A stretch of 64,000 nt of DNA from assembly GCA_002690865.1 (NCBI GenBank), contig NZGG01000032.1:42313-106312 (forward strand), in the 5' to 3' direction. The notes under the pieces are model-generated. The model was given only the letters and a program-made list of their open reading frames with translations, was not told where the DNA came from and made no database searches. Position 1 is the first letter of the stretch; every line of letters begins with the position of its first letter. This document shows, piece by piece, positions 56,214 to 64,000 of the stretch. A program made the translations under genes and the position numbers. The stretch comes from Gammaproteobacteria bacterium (GTDB lineage: Bacteria; Pseudomonadota; Gammaproteobacteria; Pseudomonadales; Azotimanducaceae).

Positions 56214-58619
56214 CTAATGAGCACCAATTCTATGCCCATCCTTGGTTTCTAAAGCCCCTTCAGTCTCTGATACCGAAACATCTTCCATTGGCCTTGGCAT
56301 CCTCTGAAGAGCGATTTCGAGGACATCATCAATCCATTTTACTGGCTTTATATCGAGATCACCCTTTATATTTTCGGGAATGTCCTTCAGATCTCGCTGA
56401 TTTTCCTCAGGTATCAGAACTTCCTTAATACCACCACGGTGGGCCGCTAATAACTTTTCTTTCAGACCCCCAATAGCTAGAATCTGACCACGCAAAGTAA
56501 TTTCACCAGTCATAGCAACTTGAGAACGAGCAGGAATACCAGTGAGTACAGAAACAATGGCCGTAGATAAAGCAATACCTGCACTGGGACCATCCTTCGG
56601 AGTTGCACCTTCTGGCATATGAATATGTAAGTCCGTATTCTGATGGTAATCTTTTTCTATTCCAAGTACCACAGCTCGACTACGAACGACTGTTAGCGCC
56701 GCCTGAATCGATTCCTGCATAACATCACCCAAAGATCCGGTTTTTGTAATGACGCCTTTTCCTCGGACCGCTACCGCTTCGATTGTTAGAAGTTCCCCTC
56801 CGACACTTGTTACGGCAAGCCCCGTCACTTGCCCAATTTGATCTTCTTCCTCGGCCTTCCCAAAGGAATACTTACGAACACCGGAATAATCCTCAAGATT
56901 CTCTGAAACAACAGATATTTTTTCCTTATCCTTACCATCTGAAAGTGCATTGGCTTTGACTACCTTCCGACATATCTTGGCAATCTCTCGTTCCAATCCC
57001 CGCACTCCTGCCTCCCTCGTGTAGTAGCGAATAAGATGCATAATAGCGACATCCGATACTTTAAGCTCATTTTGATCGACTCCATTATTATCAATCTGCT
57101 TAGGTACCAAATAACGGGTTGAAATATTTACTTTTTCATCTTCTGTGTATCCTGGTATCCGAATAATCTCCATCCTATCCAGCAAAGGTGCAGGGATATT
57201 CATTGTATTCGAGGTGCATATAAACATCACCTCAGACAAGTCATAATCAACCTCCATATAATGGTCGTTGAATGTGTTGTTCTGCTCTGGATCTAAAACC
57301 TCAAGCAATGCAGATGCAGGATCACCGCGATGGTCTTGCCCCAATTTATCAATTTCATCGAGCAAGAATAATGGATTCCTCACTCCAGCCTTTGACAATT
57401 TTTGAATAATTTTACCCGGCATCGATCCAATATATGTTCTTCTATGGCCTCTAATCTCAGCCTCATCACGAACCCCACCCAAAGCCATTCGAACGAATTT
57501 ACGGTTCGTGGCTCTAGCAATAGACTCACCTAAGGAGGTTTTCCCGACGCCAGGAGGGCCTACTAAACAGAGCACTGGTCCCTTTATTTTTCTGATACGC
57601 TTTTGGACTGCAAGGTATTCAAGAATACGTTCCTTTACTTCATCAAGTCCATAGTGATCAGCTTCCAAAACCTTCTCTGCTTCGAAGATATCTCTTCGCA
57701 CCTTTGAACGCTTTTTCCACGGTGTATTTAACATCCAATCAATATAACTTCGAACTACGGTGGCCTCGGCCGACATCGGAGACATCATTTTGAGCTTATT
57801 GATCTCATTACCAGTCTTCTCTTTCGCTTCTTTGGGCATTCCTGACTTTCTCAGACTTTCCTGCATCTCCTCATATTCATTAGGGATATCATCCATATCA
57901 CCTAACTCCTTTTGGATTGCCTTCATCTGCTCATTTAGATAGTACTCGCGCTGACTCTTTTCCATTTGCTTTTTGACGCGACCTCGAATCCTTTTATCGA
58001 TTTTAACGAAGCCCAATTCTGTTGAAAGTAATCGCAACATATAATCAAAGCGGTCTTGCACGCTCCTCATCTCTAGTATCTTCTGCTTTTGATTAATTTT
58101 GAGGGCTAATTGAGCTGCTATGGTATCTACTAGGCGACTTGGCTCGTTAATAGTTGAGAGTGAGGTCATTACTTCTGGCTGAATTTTTTTGCTCATCTGG
58201 ATATATTCGTCAAATGCGGACATTAACTCCTTCACCATAGTTTCTGCAGTGTGGTCGTCTGGAAGATCATCAGCGATGAGTTCAATGTCTGCAGTTAGGA
58301 AATGCTCCTCTTCTTTGATTTCTTGAATTTCCACGCGACTCAGTCCCTCAACAAGGATTTTTACTGTTTTATCGGGTAATTTGATTGGCTGCAAAATTCT
58401 GGCAAGAGTACCCGATCGATATAGATCGTTAGCACCGGGATCCGCGTTATTAGGGTCAAGTTTAGCAACTAATAAGATTGATTTTTCGTCGTCATTAGCC
58501 TGAGCAAACTCAAGCGCCCGGATGGACTTTTCTGTACCGATAAACAGGGGTTGTACACCCCGAGGATAAACTACCATATCCTTCAAAGTGACTATCGGTA
58601 TATCTTTTAGCTTTGTCAT
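56214..58619 (-). CDS. lon: ATP-dependent protease Lon
   Basis: Homo-oligomeric AAA+ serine protease that degrades misfolded and regulatory proteins in the cytoplasm. It has 801 residues with an N-terminal substrate domain, a coiled region, Walker A GPPGVGKTSLG, Walker B LFLLDEIDKLG and the proteolytic Ser in PKDGPSAGIA with a following Lys in GGLKEKLLAAHRGG. It follows clpX as in enterobacteria and pseudomonads. A terminator separates the two genes, so lon needs its own promoter. No clear heat-shock promoter was seen. Confidence 0.97.
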   Translation of the reverse strand: MTKLKDIPIVTLKDMVVYPRGVQPLFIGTEKSIRALEFAQANDDEKSILLVAKLDPNNADPGANDLYRSGTLARILQPIKLPDKTVKILVEGLSRVEIQEIKEEEHFLTADIELIADDLPDDHTAETMVKELMSAFDEYIQMSKKIQPEVMTSLSTINEPSRLVDTIAAQLALKINQKQKILEMRSVQDRFDYMLRLLSTELGFVKIDKRIRGRVKKQMEKSQREYYLNEQMKAIQKELGDMDDIPNEYEEMQESLRKSGMPKEAKEKTGNEINKLKMMSPMSAEATVVRSYIDWMLNTPWKKRSKVRRDIFEAEKVLEADHYGLDEVKERILEYLAVQKRIRKIKGPVLCLVGPPGVGKTSLGESIARATNRKFVRMALGGVRDEAEIRGHRRTYIGSMPGKIIQKLSKAGVRNPLFLLDEIDKLGQDHRGDPASALLEVLDPEQNNTFNDHYMEVDYDLSEVMFICTSNTMNIPAPLLDRMEIIRIPGYTEDEKVNISTRYLVPKQIDNNGVDQNELKVSDVAIMHLIRYYTREAGVRGLEREIAKICRKVVKANALSDGKDKEKISVVSENLEDYSGVRKYSFGKAEEEDQIGQVTGLAVTSVGGELLTIEAVAVRGKGVITKTGSLGDVMQESIQAALTVVRSRAVVLGIEKDYHQNTDLHIHMPEGATPKDGPSAGIALSTAIVSVLTGIPARSQVAMTGEITLRGQILAIGGLKEKLLAAHRGGIKEVLIPEENQRDLKDIPENIKGDLDIKPVKWIDDVLEIALQRMPRPMEDVSVSETEGALETKDGHRIGAH

Positions 58620-58655
58620 AATTGCCCCATTTTCTATTCTATCTTTTTTACCAAC

Positions 58656-58679
58656 AAAAAAGGGCCCTAAAGCCCCTTT
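58656..58679 (-). terminator. clpX terminator
   Basis: On the minus strand, AAAGGGGC pairs with GCCCTTT around a short loop (one bulged base) and is followed by a run of T residues (complement of 58656-58661). It lies between clpX and lon. Confidence 0.75.
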
Positions 58680-58719
58680 CTTTAATTACCATCTCGGTCC
58701 TGAACAGAACCTGACAACC

Positions 58720-59997
58720 TTATTCTGGTAATATTTTTTTCTTGTCCTGATTTTCATATATAAGCATGGGCTCAGATGCTCCTGCAATTACATTTTCATC
58801 GACTATGACTTTCACCACTTCTGATTCTGATGGAATCTTGTACATAACCTCTAGAAGCACATCCTCTAAAATCGAGCGCAGCCCTCTGGCACCAGTTTTT
58901 CGATCCATAGCCTTTCTTGCTACTGCAGTAAGCGCCTCTTCGCGAAAATCAAGTTCCACATCCTCCATCTCAAAGAGCTTTGCATACTGCTTCGTGTAAG
59001 CATTCTTTGGCTCCTTCAGGATCCTAACTAAAGCTTCCTCATCTAGCTCTTCTAGAGTTGCAGTGACTGGCAATCGACCCACGAATTCTGGGATAAGCCC
59101 GTACCGAACAAGATCCTCTGGTTCTACTGCTCTCAGAGTCTCGCCCAAATTCTTTTTATTAACTTCTGTCTTAACCTCTGCGTCGAACCCTATACCACCT
59201 TTATCTGATCTATCTAAAATTACCTTGTCAAGTCCAGCAAACGCGCCCCCACAGATGAACAAAATATTCGATGTGTCTACTTGAAGGAATTCTTGCTGAG
59301 GATGCTTTCGTCCACCCTGCGGTGGGACCGAAGCGATGGTTCCTTCGATCAACTTTAAAAGAGCTTGTTGGACACCCTCACCGGACACGTCTCTAGTTAT
59401 CGAAGGGTTATCTGATTTTCTTGAAATTTTATCAATTTCGTCAATGTAGACGATACCCACCTGCGCCTTGTCTACGTCATAGTCGCACTTTTGAAGAAGT
59501 TTCTGGATAATATTCTCTACATCTTCGCCCACATAACCGGCCTCGGTCAAAGTAGTCGCATCGGCAATCGTGAAGGGGACATCTAAGAGTCTTGCCAACG
59601 TTTCTGCAAGAAGCGTTTTCCCAACACCCGTTGGGCCGATAAGTAGGATATTACTTTTCTGAAGCTCTACATCATCTTTTTTCCCTGAAAAATTGAGCCG
59701 TTTATAGTGGTTATAAACTGCAACTGAAAGAACCTTCTTCGCCCAGTGTTGCCCTATCACATATTCGTCGAGTATGTCCTTTATCTCCGCGGGAGTTGGA
59801 AGCTTCTTAGCTTCCACTTCGTCAATACTTTCCTGAAGCTCCTCACGAATAATGTCGTTACATAATTCGACACATTCATCACATACATATACCGAGGGTC
59901 CAGCTATAAGCTTTCTAACCTCATGCTGACTTTTGCCGCAAAAGTTGCAATGCAAAAGTTTCCCATCTCCATTACCGCCGTCATGTTCATCTGACAT
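58720..59997 (-). CDS. clpX: ClpXP unfoldase subunit ClpX
   Basis: AAA+ unfoldase that feeds substrates to ClpP, 425 residues. The N-terminal zinc domain has Cys17, Cys20, Cys39 and Cys42. Walker A is GPTGVGKT at 121-128, Walker B is [12 protein letters not shown], and the ClpP-docking loop contains IGF (GGIGFDAEV). [14 protein letters not shown] and [13 protein letters not shown] are hallmark C-terminal motifs. It has its own promoter between itself and clpP. Confidence 0.97.
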   Translation of the reverse strand: MSDEHDGGNGDGKLLHCNFCGKSQHEVRKLIAGPSVYVCDECVELCNDIIREELQESIDEVEAKKLPTPAEIKDILDEYVIGQHWAKKVLSVAVYNHYKRLNFSGKKDDVELQKSNILLIGPTGVGKTLLAETLARLLDVPFTIADATTLTEAGYVGEDVENIIQKLLQKCDYDVDKAQVGIVYIDEIDKISRKSDNPSITRDVSGEGVQQALLKLIEGTIASVPPQGGRKHPQQEFLQVDTSNILFICGGAFAGLDKVILDRSDKGGIGFDAEVKTEVNKKNLGETLRAVEPEDLVRYGLIPEFVGRLPVTATLEELDEEALVRILKEPKNAYTKQYAKLFEMEDVELDFREEALTAVARKAMDRKTGARGLRSILEDVLLEVMYKIPSESEVVKVIVDENVIAGASEPMLIYENQDKKKILPE

Positions 59998-60046
59998 ACT
60001 TCTACCTTAATATGCTCCGTAAACGCAGTGCGCTTCTGTAAAAAGT

Positions 60047-60074
60047 ATTATACCCAGTTTCTACCAACTGCCTA
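60047..60074 (-). promoter_or_regulatory. clpX promoter
   Basis: Minus strand: TAGGCA (60074-60069), 16-base spacer, perfect TATAAT (60052-60047), about 50 bases before the clpX ATG. It suggests clpX can be transcribed apart from clpP. Confidence 0.65.
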
Positions 60075-60085
60075 GCTTGCTATTC

Positions 60086-60727
60086 CTACTTCGAAGTACT
60101 CACGGCAGAAAGTGCTGTACGAGTCTCGTTGATCTCATCAACTATACCGTATTCCACAGCCTGCTGCGGCGTCAAGAAGTGATCTCGCTCCGTATCCTTA
60201 GCCACATCAACAACATTCTTCCCAGTATGGAATGCCATAATTTCATTCATCCGGGTGCGAAGGTAAAGTATCTCTTTCGCTTGTATTTCTATATCTGATG
60301 CTTGGCCCTGTGAACCTCCACTTGGCTGGTGGATCATTACTCGGGAATTGGGGAGACAGGAGCGCTTCCCCTTGGTTCCTCCAGCTAAAAGCAAGGCGCC
60401 CATACTCGCCGCCTGCCCAAGACAAACGGTTCTCACATCACAATTTATAAATTGCATCGTATCGTAAATAGACAAGCCTGCTGTAACGGAACCTCCCGGA
60501 GAATTTATATAAACGCGGACTTCTTTGTCCGCGTTTTCGTATTCAGCAAACAACATCTGAGCAACGATGAGATTCGCTACATTGTCATCTATCGGGCCCA
60601 CGACAAAGATAATTCTTTCCCGCAAAAGCCTAGAATAAATATCATAGGACCTTTCGCCTCTAGCGGTTTGCTCTAGGACCATCGGTACAAGACCCAATCC
60701 CTTCGGTTCATCTCTAAAGTTTGTCAT
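60086..60727 (-). CDS. clpP: ATP-dependent Clp protease proteolytic subunit
   Basis: Barrel-forming serine protease, 213 residues. The triad is Ser108 ([14 protein letters not shown]), His133 (MIHQPSGG) and Asp182 (TERDHFLTP). The N-terminal [21 protein letters not shown] is typical, and a propeptide of about 13 residues is likely removed. A GAGGAG ribosome site precedes the ATG. It lies between tig and clpX as in most gammaproteobacteria. Confidence 0.97.
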   Translation of the reverse strand: MTNFRDEPKGLGLVPMVLEQTARGERSYDIYSRLLRERIIFVVGPIDDNVANLIVAQMLFAEYENADKEVRVYINSPGGSVTAGLSIYDTMQFINCDVRTVCLGQAASMGALLLAGGTKGKRSCLPNSRVMIHQPSGGSQGQASDIEIQAKEILYLRTRMNEIMAFHTGKNVVDVAKDTERDHFLTPQQAVEYGIVDEINETRTALSAVSTSK

Positions 60728-60771
60728 CTGTCTCCTCTGTAATCAGCCACCAATGTCGTTGGAAAACTCGA

Positions 60772-62097
60772 TTAATCTGCTGTTGTCTCTTCATCAGGTT
60801 GTAGTGGTTTCAACACATCTTCGTAACTCATATTCTTTTCTTCTATATTGGATCGTTCAAGCAACAGATCCACGACTTGTTCCTCTAAAACCATAGCTCT
60901 AATCTGATTTTGTTGCTGCTCATCCTTACTGTAGAACTCTATCACCTGTTTCGGATCCTCATAGGCACTAGCCATATTCTCGATCGCTTTAGTAACGCGA
61001 TCATCATCAACTTCAATAGACTCCTGTTCAACTAAGGCGTTAATAATCAAACCTAATTTTACTCGGCGAGAGGCCTGACTCTCAAACATTTCCGCCGGAA
61101 GTAACGACGGGTCAATTTTATTATTCCCACCGTATCTTTGAACTGTTTCGTTACGCATCCTCTCCACTTCTCTTTCCACGAGCGCTTTGGGAACGTCAAC
61201 TTCAGTTACGGAAATCAATCCATCCATCACCTGGTTTGTTACGCGCTGCTTAATCGCTTGGACCAATTCCTTGTCCATATTATCACGAACCTTTATCTTA
61301 AAAGCCTCTAGGCCATCCTCTTCGATACCAAATTGCTTAAAAAAATTCTCATCGAGGTCAGGCTTAACAGATTCTGAAATACTATTCACAACCACTTTAA
61401 ATATTGCCGGTTTACCTGCGAGGTCATCCACGTGATAGTCATCAGGAAAAGAGACTTCAAGATCCTTGCCATCTCCTGCAACACATCCTACTAATCCATC
61501 CTCAAAACCGGGAATCATACTACCCGAACCAATAACGAGATCTGATCCTTCTGCCTTATTCCCATCGAAGGGCTCATCGTCAATAAATCCCTCAAAGTCT
61601 ATATTTAGCTTATCTCCCTTTATAGCTTTTCGCTCGACTTCGTTATATTCAGCACGTTGCTCCCGCAATTTCTCGATCATCATCTCCAGATCGGCCTCAG
61701 TGACTTCAGAGATTGGCTGTTCTATAACCACCTCAGAGGAATCGCCCGGCTTAACCTCGGGGAATACTTCAAACAGAGCAGTATATTCGAGGTCTTTACC
61801 TGGAAGCATCACAATATCATCAATTTTTGGAGGACCAGCTGGAACAACTGATTCTTGCTGAACTGCATCGTTGAAAGATTGCTGAACTAGCTCAGAAGAA
61901 ACCTCTTGCCGAATGCCAGGCTCAAATCTTCTTTTAACTTCTCTCATCGGGACTTTGCCAGGACGGAACCCTTTCAAGCGCGCCCGCTGAGCAGCTTCTT
62001 TCAATTTTTCGTCAACCTTACGCTCAAGTTGATCAGCGGGGACATGTATCCGCATTTTTCTTTCTAAACCTTCAGTCGTTTCGAGTGTTACTTGCAT
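60772..62097 (-). CDS. tig: trigger factor
   Basis: Ribosome-bound chaperone and prolyl isomerase, 441 residues. The ribosome-docking signature GFRPGKVP lies at 43-50. The FKBP-like domain is at about 150-240 (GDKLNIDFEGFIDDEPFDG), followed by the helical chaperone arms. The ATG at 62097 (MQVTLETTEG) has GAGGAA five bases upstream and matches the family; an upstream frame to 62139 is rejected. A terminator-like hairpin lies just upstream of the gene. Confidence 0.96.
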   Translation of the reverse strand: MQVTLETTEGLERKMRIHVPADQLERKVDEKLKEAAQRARLKGFRPGKVPMREVKRRFEPGIRQEVSSELVQQSFNDAVQQESVVPAGPPKIDDIVMLPGKDLEYTALFEVFPEVKPGDSSEVVIEQPISEVTEADLEMMIEKLREQRAEYNEVERKAIKGDKLNIDFEGFIDDEPFDGNKAEGSDLVIGSGSMIPGFEDGLVGCVAGDGKDLEVSFPDDYHVDDLAGKPAIFKVVVNSISESVKPDLDENFFKQFGIEEDGLEAFKIKVRDNMDKELVQAIKQRVTNQVMDGLISVTEVDVPKALVEREVERMRNETVQRYGGNNKIDPSLLPAEMFESQASRRVKLGLIINALVEQESIEVDDDRVTKAIENMASAYEDPKQVIEFYSKDEQQQNQIRAMVLEEQVVDLLLERSNIEEKNMSYEDVLKPLQPDEETTAD

Positions 62098-62139
62098 TCG
62101 ATTCCTCGTCACCAATTTAACATCGTAAAGTTTCAGCAC

Positions 62140-62170
62140 AAAAAAAGAGGGGCACCAATTGACAAGCCCC
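62140..62170 (-). terminator. terminator-like hairpin upstream of tig
   Basis: On the minus strand GGGGC (62170-62166) and GCCCC (62153-62149) form a GC stem with a 12-base loop, followed by TC and seven T residues. A possible promoter, TAGACA (62209-62204) and TATCCT (62187-62182) 16 bases apart, lies just before it. It may end a short RNA or attenuate tig. Confidence 0.6.
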
Positions 62171-62293
62171 GTGGCGTCGGGAGGATAGCATAACTAAAAT
62201 CTTTGTCTACGCGCATGTTTCAAGGCAATATGCTTCGTGGAAAATGGTGGGGTTTTATCCTCCTTCTCTCAACAAAAATTAGGCAGAAAGCAT

Positions 62294-63004
62294 ATGTGGA
62301 CCAAACTCACATCCAAAGTCTCAAAAAAGAATATCGATAATATCACGATGCGAGCCAATGAAATTGTTAACGCAGCACATTCCAAAGAAGCATTAAATTG
62401 GGCCAATAAAGATTTTTTTAAAGCAGATAACCTCGATTTACTGAGACTCATTCACCTTGATATCTGGCCAGAAATTAAAGGGTTTATTGATTTTAAAGAT
62501 CCTATCATCGATCATGCATCTCTCCTGATTAAAGCTCCTGGTGGAGAGGCGACCCGGATGCATCAAGATATTGCGTACTGGGGCGATAGAGAATTTACCC
62601 CCACTATCTTCTCGGTATGGATTGCTCTCGAGGTTATGACTAAAGAAAAAGGAGGACTTCACCTATTGTATCAAAACGAAGTGCCACCTGCTCAAATGTC
62701 CAATTTCAACAGGGGTTCAACCTATGAACATGAACAAATAAACGATGCAGAAGTCTCTGGTGGGTTTCCGATCCTAATCACACCAGTAATAGAATCGGAG
62801 CTAGCAAAGTCCATGCAGCTTGTTAACCTAGAGCGCGGCGAAGCAGTTGCTTTTGATAGTTATGAACCTCATATGACCCTGAAAAATACGTCTGGTGCGC
62901 CAAGGCGTGCAATGAAAATTGCATATGCTGATGGATCTCAAAAAACTCAGAAACATCCCCACCTCATGAAGACAATAGAATTGGAAAAGCAGACTGAACT
63001 TTGA
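62294..63004 (+). CDS. phytanoyl-CoA dioxygenase-like (PhyH) protein
   Basis: Fe(II)/2-oxoglutarate oxygenase of the PhyH family, about 236 residues. The metal site is His90-x-Asp92 in TRMHQDIAYWG, with a distal His in SYEPHMTLKN and an Arg in GAPRRAMKIAYAD for 2-oxoglutarate. The ATG at 62294 is chosen; an upstream frame to 62237 is not family-like. The substrate is not readable, as PhyH proteins hydroxylate many small molecules. It is followed by a decayed GST gene. Confidence 0.8.
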   Translation: MWTKLTSKVSKKNIDNITMRANEIVNAAHSKEALNWANKDFFKADNLDLLRLIHLDIWPEIKGFIDFKDPIIDHASLLIKAPGGEATRMHQDIAYWGDREFTPTIFSVWIALEVMTKEKGGLHLLYQNEVPPAQMSNFNRGSTYEHEQINDAEVSGGFPILITPVIESELAKSMQLVNLERGEAVAFDSYEPHMTLKNTSGAPRRAMKIAYADGSQKTQKHPHLMKTIELEKQTEL

Positions 63005-63021
63005 TCTAAAAGAGAAAAGTA

Positions 63022-63560
63022 ATGATTACTGCGTGGGGTCGGTACACCTCGGCAAATGTTCAAAAGGTGATTTGGACTATTGGCGAGCATAAACCCCCTT
63101 ATCAACGTTTGGACATAGGAGGATCATTTGACATGGATAATGGGTACAAATTTTAACTCACAAAAGACGATACCTACAATTTACGATAGAGATATTACCC
63201 TTTGGGAGTCAAACGCCTGTGTACGTTACTTCTGCCATTGTTATGGCCAAGACTCGCTATGACCGAACAACTCGAACCTATTAGCGTTATCTGATCAATG
63301 GATGTAGCACCAGACCAACGTTTTCGCGATTCCTCTTCTTTCAGCATTTGTTAACAAAGTAAAGCTTCCACCGGAAAAATAGGATCTCGAGCAGGCTGCT
63401 GCCAGTGCAATGATCTGCGGCCATCTAATGACCATGCTTGATCGCCATTTCGTTAATAAGAAATATATAACGGTCTTCTTTGCCCTACATAGAACGGTGG
63501 TAAACCACTCCTGTGAACGGTCCGCCTACCAAAAACACGTGATGATCCCATTTGGAAACG
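63022..63560 (+). pseudogene. glutathione S-transferase pseudogene
   Basis: The ATG at 63022 opens a good GST N-terminus (MITAWGRYTSANVQKVIW, then YQRLDIGGSF) that stops at 63154. The family sequence resumes in another frame: TIPTIYDRDITLWESNACVRYF, then SDQWM, PPEK, LMTMLDRHF and AYQKHVMIPFG. In that second frame there are in-frame stops at 63260 (TGA), 63305 (TAG) and 63380 (TAG). The C-terminal domain also appears shortened. An open stretch from 63410 to 63757 is the tail of this dead gene plus flank, not a separate gene. Confidence 0.85.
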
Positions 63561-63702
63561 ATTTTAAAACATGGGATACGCAGGAGTCATTAAACGCTGG
63601 TGTGCATCAATCGCGATATCGAATGGGTTCTTTAAGCATCCTTTTAAATGAACCTACTCAACGCCGTTTAGCATTAACCTTTTCTTTCTTATTTAGACGT
63701 TA

Positions 63703-63861
63703 TCAAAACACCATTCTAGACATGTACTTTACCCGAATTAAATCAGCTACCATATAAGAAGGACGATACTCCTGGAATAAACGCATAGGCCGGTTTTCCT
63801 GAACCAAAAAAGGCAGTAGAAACATCGTGCAAAGTACCAAACAAAAAAATGTAATAATCAT
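63703..63861 (-). CDS. small hydrophobic peptide, repeat copy 1
   Basis: A 52-codon minus-strand frame starting at ATG 63861 with AAAGGA six bases before it. Residues 2-20 form one hydrophobic helix (MIITFFCLVLCTMFLLPFLV) followed by QENRP, then a divergent, charged tail. The first part lies in an 82-bp tandem repeat shared with copy 2. No family is recognised. It could be a type I toxin-like membrane peptide or a short secreted leader. Confidence 0.5.
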   Translation of the reverse strand: MIITFFCLVLCTMFLLPFLVQENRPMRLFQEYRPSYMVADLIRVKYMSRMVF

Positions 63862-63869
63862 GTAATCCT
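63788..63869. repeat. 82-bp tandem direct repeat, copy 1
   Basis: Positions 63788-63869 repeat at 63915-63996 with a 127-base period and only two mismatches. The repeat covers a ribosome site and the first 25 or so codons of a small minus-strand peptide. Sequence between the copies is unrelated. Confidence 0.95.
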
Positions 63870-63892
63870 TTAACAAAGTGTTGGGAAATGAT

Positions 63893-63985
63893 TCAGTCCT
63901 CTACCATTCGAATGGGCCGGTTTTCCTGAACCAAAAAAGGCAGTAGAAACATCGTGCAAAGTACCAAACAAAAAAATGTAATCAT
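63893..63985 (-). CDS. small hydrophobic peptide, repeat copy 2
   Basis: A 30-codon minus-strand frame starting at ATG 63985 with a strong GGAGG eight bases upstream. It encodes the same hydrophobic helix (MITFFCLVLCTMFLLPFLV) and QENRP, then a six-residue tail and stop. Both single-base differences from copy 1 fall at the start codon: one removes the ATG used in copy 1 and the other creates an ATG one codon later in the same frame. This argues that the peptide is translated in both copies. Confidence 0.55.
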   Translation of the reverse strand: MITFFCLVLCTMFLLPFLVQENRPIRMVED

Positions 63986-63996
63986 TATGTAATCCT
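63915..63996. repeat. 82-bp tandem direct repeat, copy 2
   Basis: Second copy of the unit at 63788-63869, ending four bases from the window edge. More copies could lie beyond 64000. Confidence 0.95.
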
Positions 63997-64000
63997 CCAA

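Noticed and set aside
62150..62300. tRNA gene upstream of tig, as in some gammaproteobacteria
   Set aside because: No cloverleaf, no T-arm consensus and no room for a full tRNA before the PhyH gene; only the terminator-like hairpin is present.
63410..63757. A 115-codon plus-strand open frame as a separate hypothetical gene
   Set aside because: Its first half is the C-terminal part of the GST pseudogene in the same frame, and the rest is unstructured flank.
63788..63996. CRISPR array or insertion-sequence ends
   Set aside because: Only two units, 82 bp long with one 45-base spacer; they are direct rather than inverted, with no transposase or cas gene.

Overview
The window reads as a chromosomal segment of a gammaproteobacterium, probably uncultured and marine-like (inference). 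Two neighbourhoods support this. One is tig-clpP-clpX-lon-hupB-ppiD on the minus strand. The other is mltD next to a YafS-like methyltransferase, rnhA and dnaQ. SohB, NfuA, GlnRS, MetH and a type II secretion operon in canonical E-to-M order fit the same assignment. No rRNA, tRNA, CRISPR array, prophage or insertion sequence was recognised.

Layout. 1-3.6 kb: glutathione peroxidase, a TrmH-family RNA methyltransferase, a DUF4397 lipoprotein and a phosphotriesterase-related hydrolase. 3.7-7.2 kb: an SOS-type dnaE2 polymerase behind a perfect 44-bp palindrome that contains a LexA box, then a degenerate GIY-YIG-like protein. 7.3-16 kb: a MATE exporter, then gspE-F-G-H-I-J-K-L-M (minus strand, without gspC/gspD). 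16.2-18.2 kb: M48 protease and DUF898 membrane protein. 18.3-24.8 kb: pyrB, nucleoside hydrolase, cysteine synthase, etfBA and ETF-ubiquinone oxidoreductase. 24.9-32.8 kb: a DUF1285 pair, then a CoA-linked catabolic cluster (thiolase, DUF35 protein, SDR, CaiB/BaiF CoA-transferase, MFS carrier, zinc alcohol dehydrogenase). 32.9-38.5 kb: glyA behind a ZTP riboswitch, a pterin dehydratase, a threonine/serine dehydratase, a stand-alone AICAR transformylase and glnS. 38.5-47.4 kb: TauE exporter, aroG behind a probable transcription attenuator, nfuA, metH, and cysI with DUF934. 47.4-55.7 kb: antiporter, sohB, SCP2-like protein, dnaQ, rnhA, methyltransferase, mltD, ppiD. 55.8-62.1 kb: hupB, lon, clpX, clpP, tig. 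62.3-64 kb: a PhyH-type dioxygenase, a decayed GST pseudogene, and a tandem 82-bp repeat whose minus strand encodes two small hydrophobic peptides.

Functional links. ETF and ETF-QO can receive electrons from acyl-CoA dehydrogenases, which fits the CoA catabolism cluster a few kb away. glyA under ZTP control and the stand-alone AICAR transformylase both bear on the 10-formyl-THF/AICAR balance. cysI-DUF934 and metH cover sulfite reduction and methionine synthesis. ClpXP, Lon, trigger factor, PpiD and HU form the usual proteostasis block.

The least explained features are the tandem small-peptide repeat at the right edge, the aroG leader, the intergenic stretch at 27.7-28.2 kb, and several genes (dnaE2, trmH-like, possibly pyrB) whose conserved N-terminus extends past any ATG, GTG or TTG codon.
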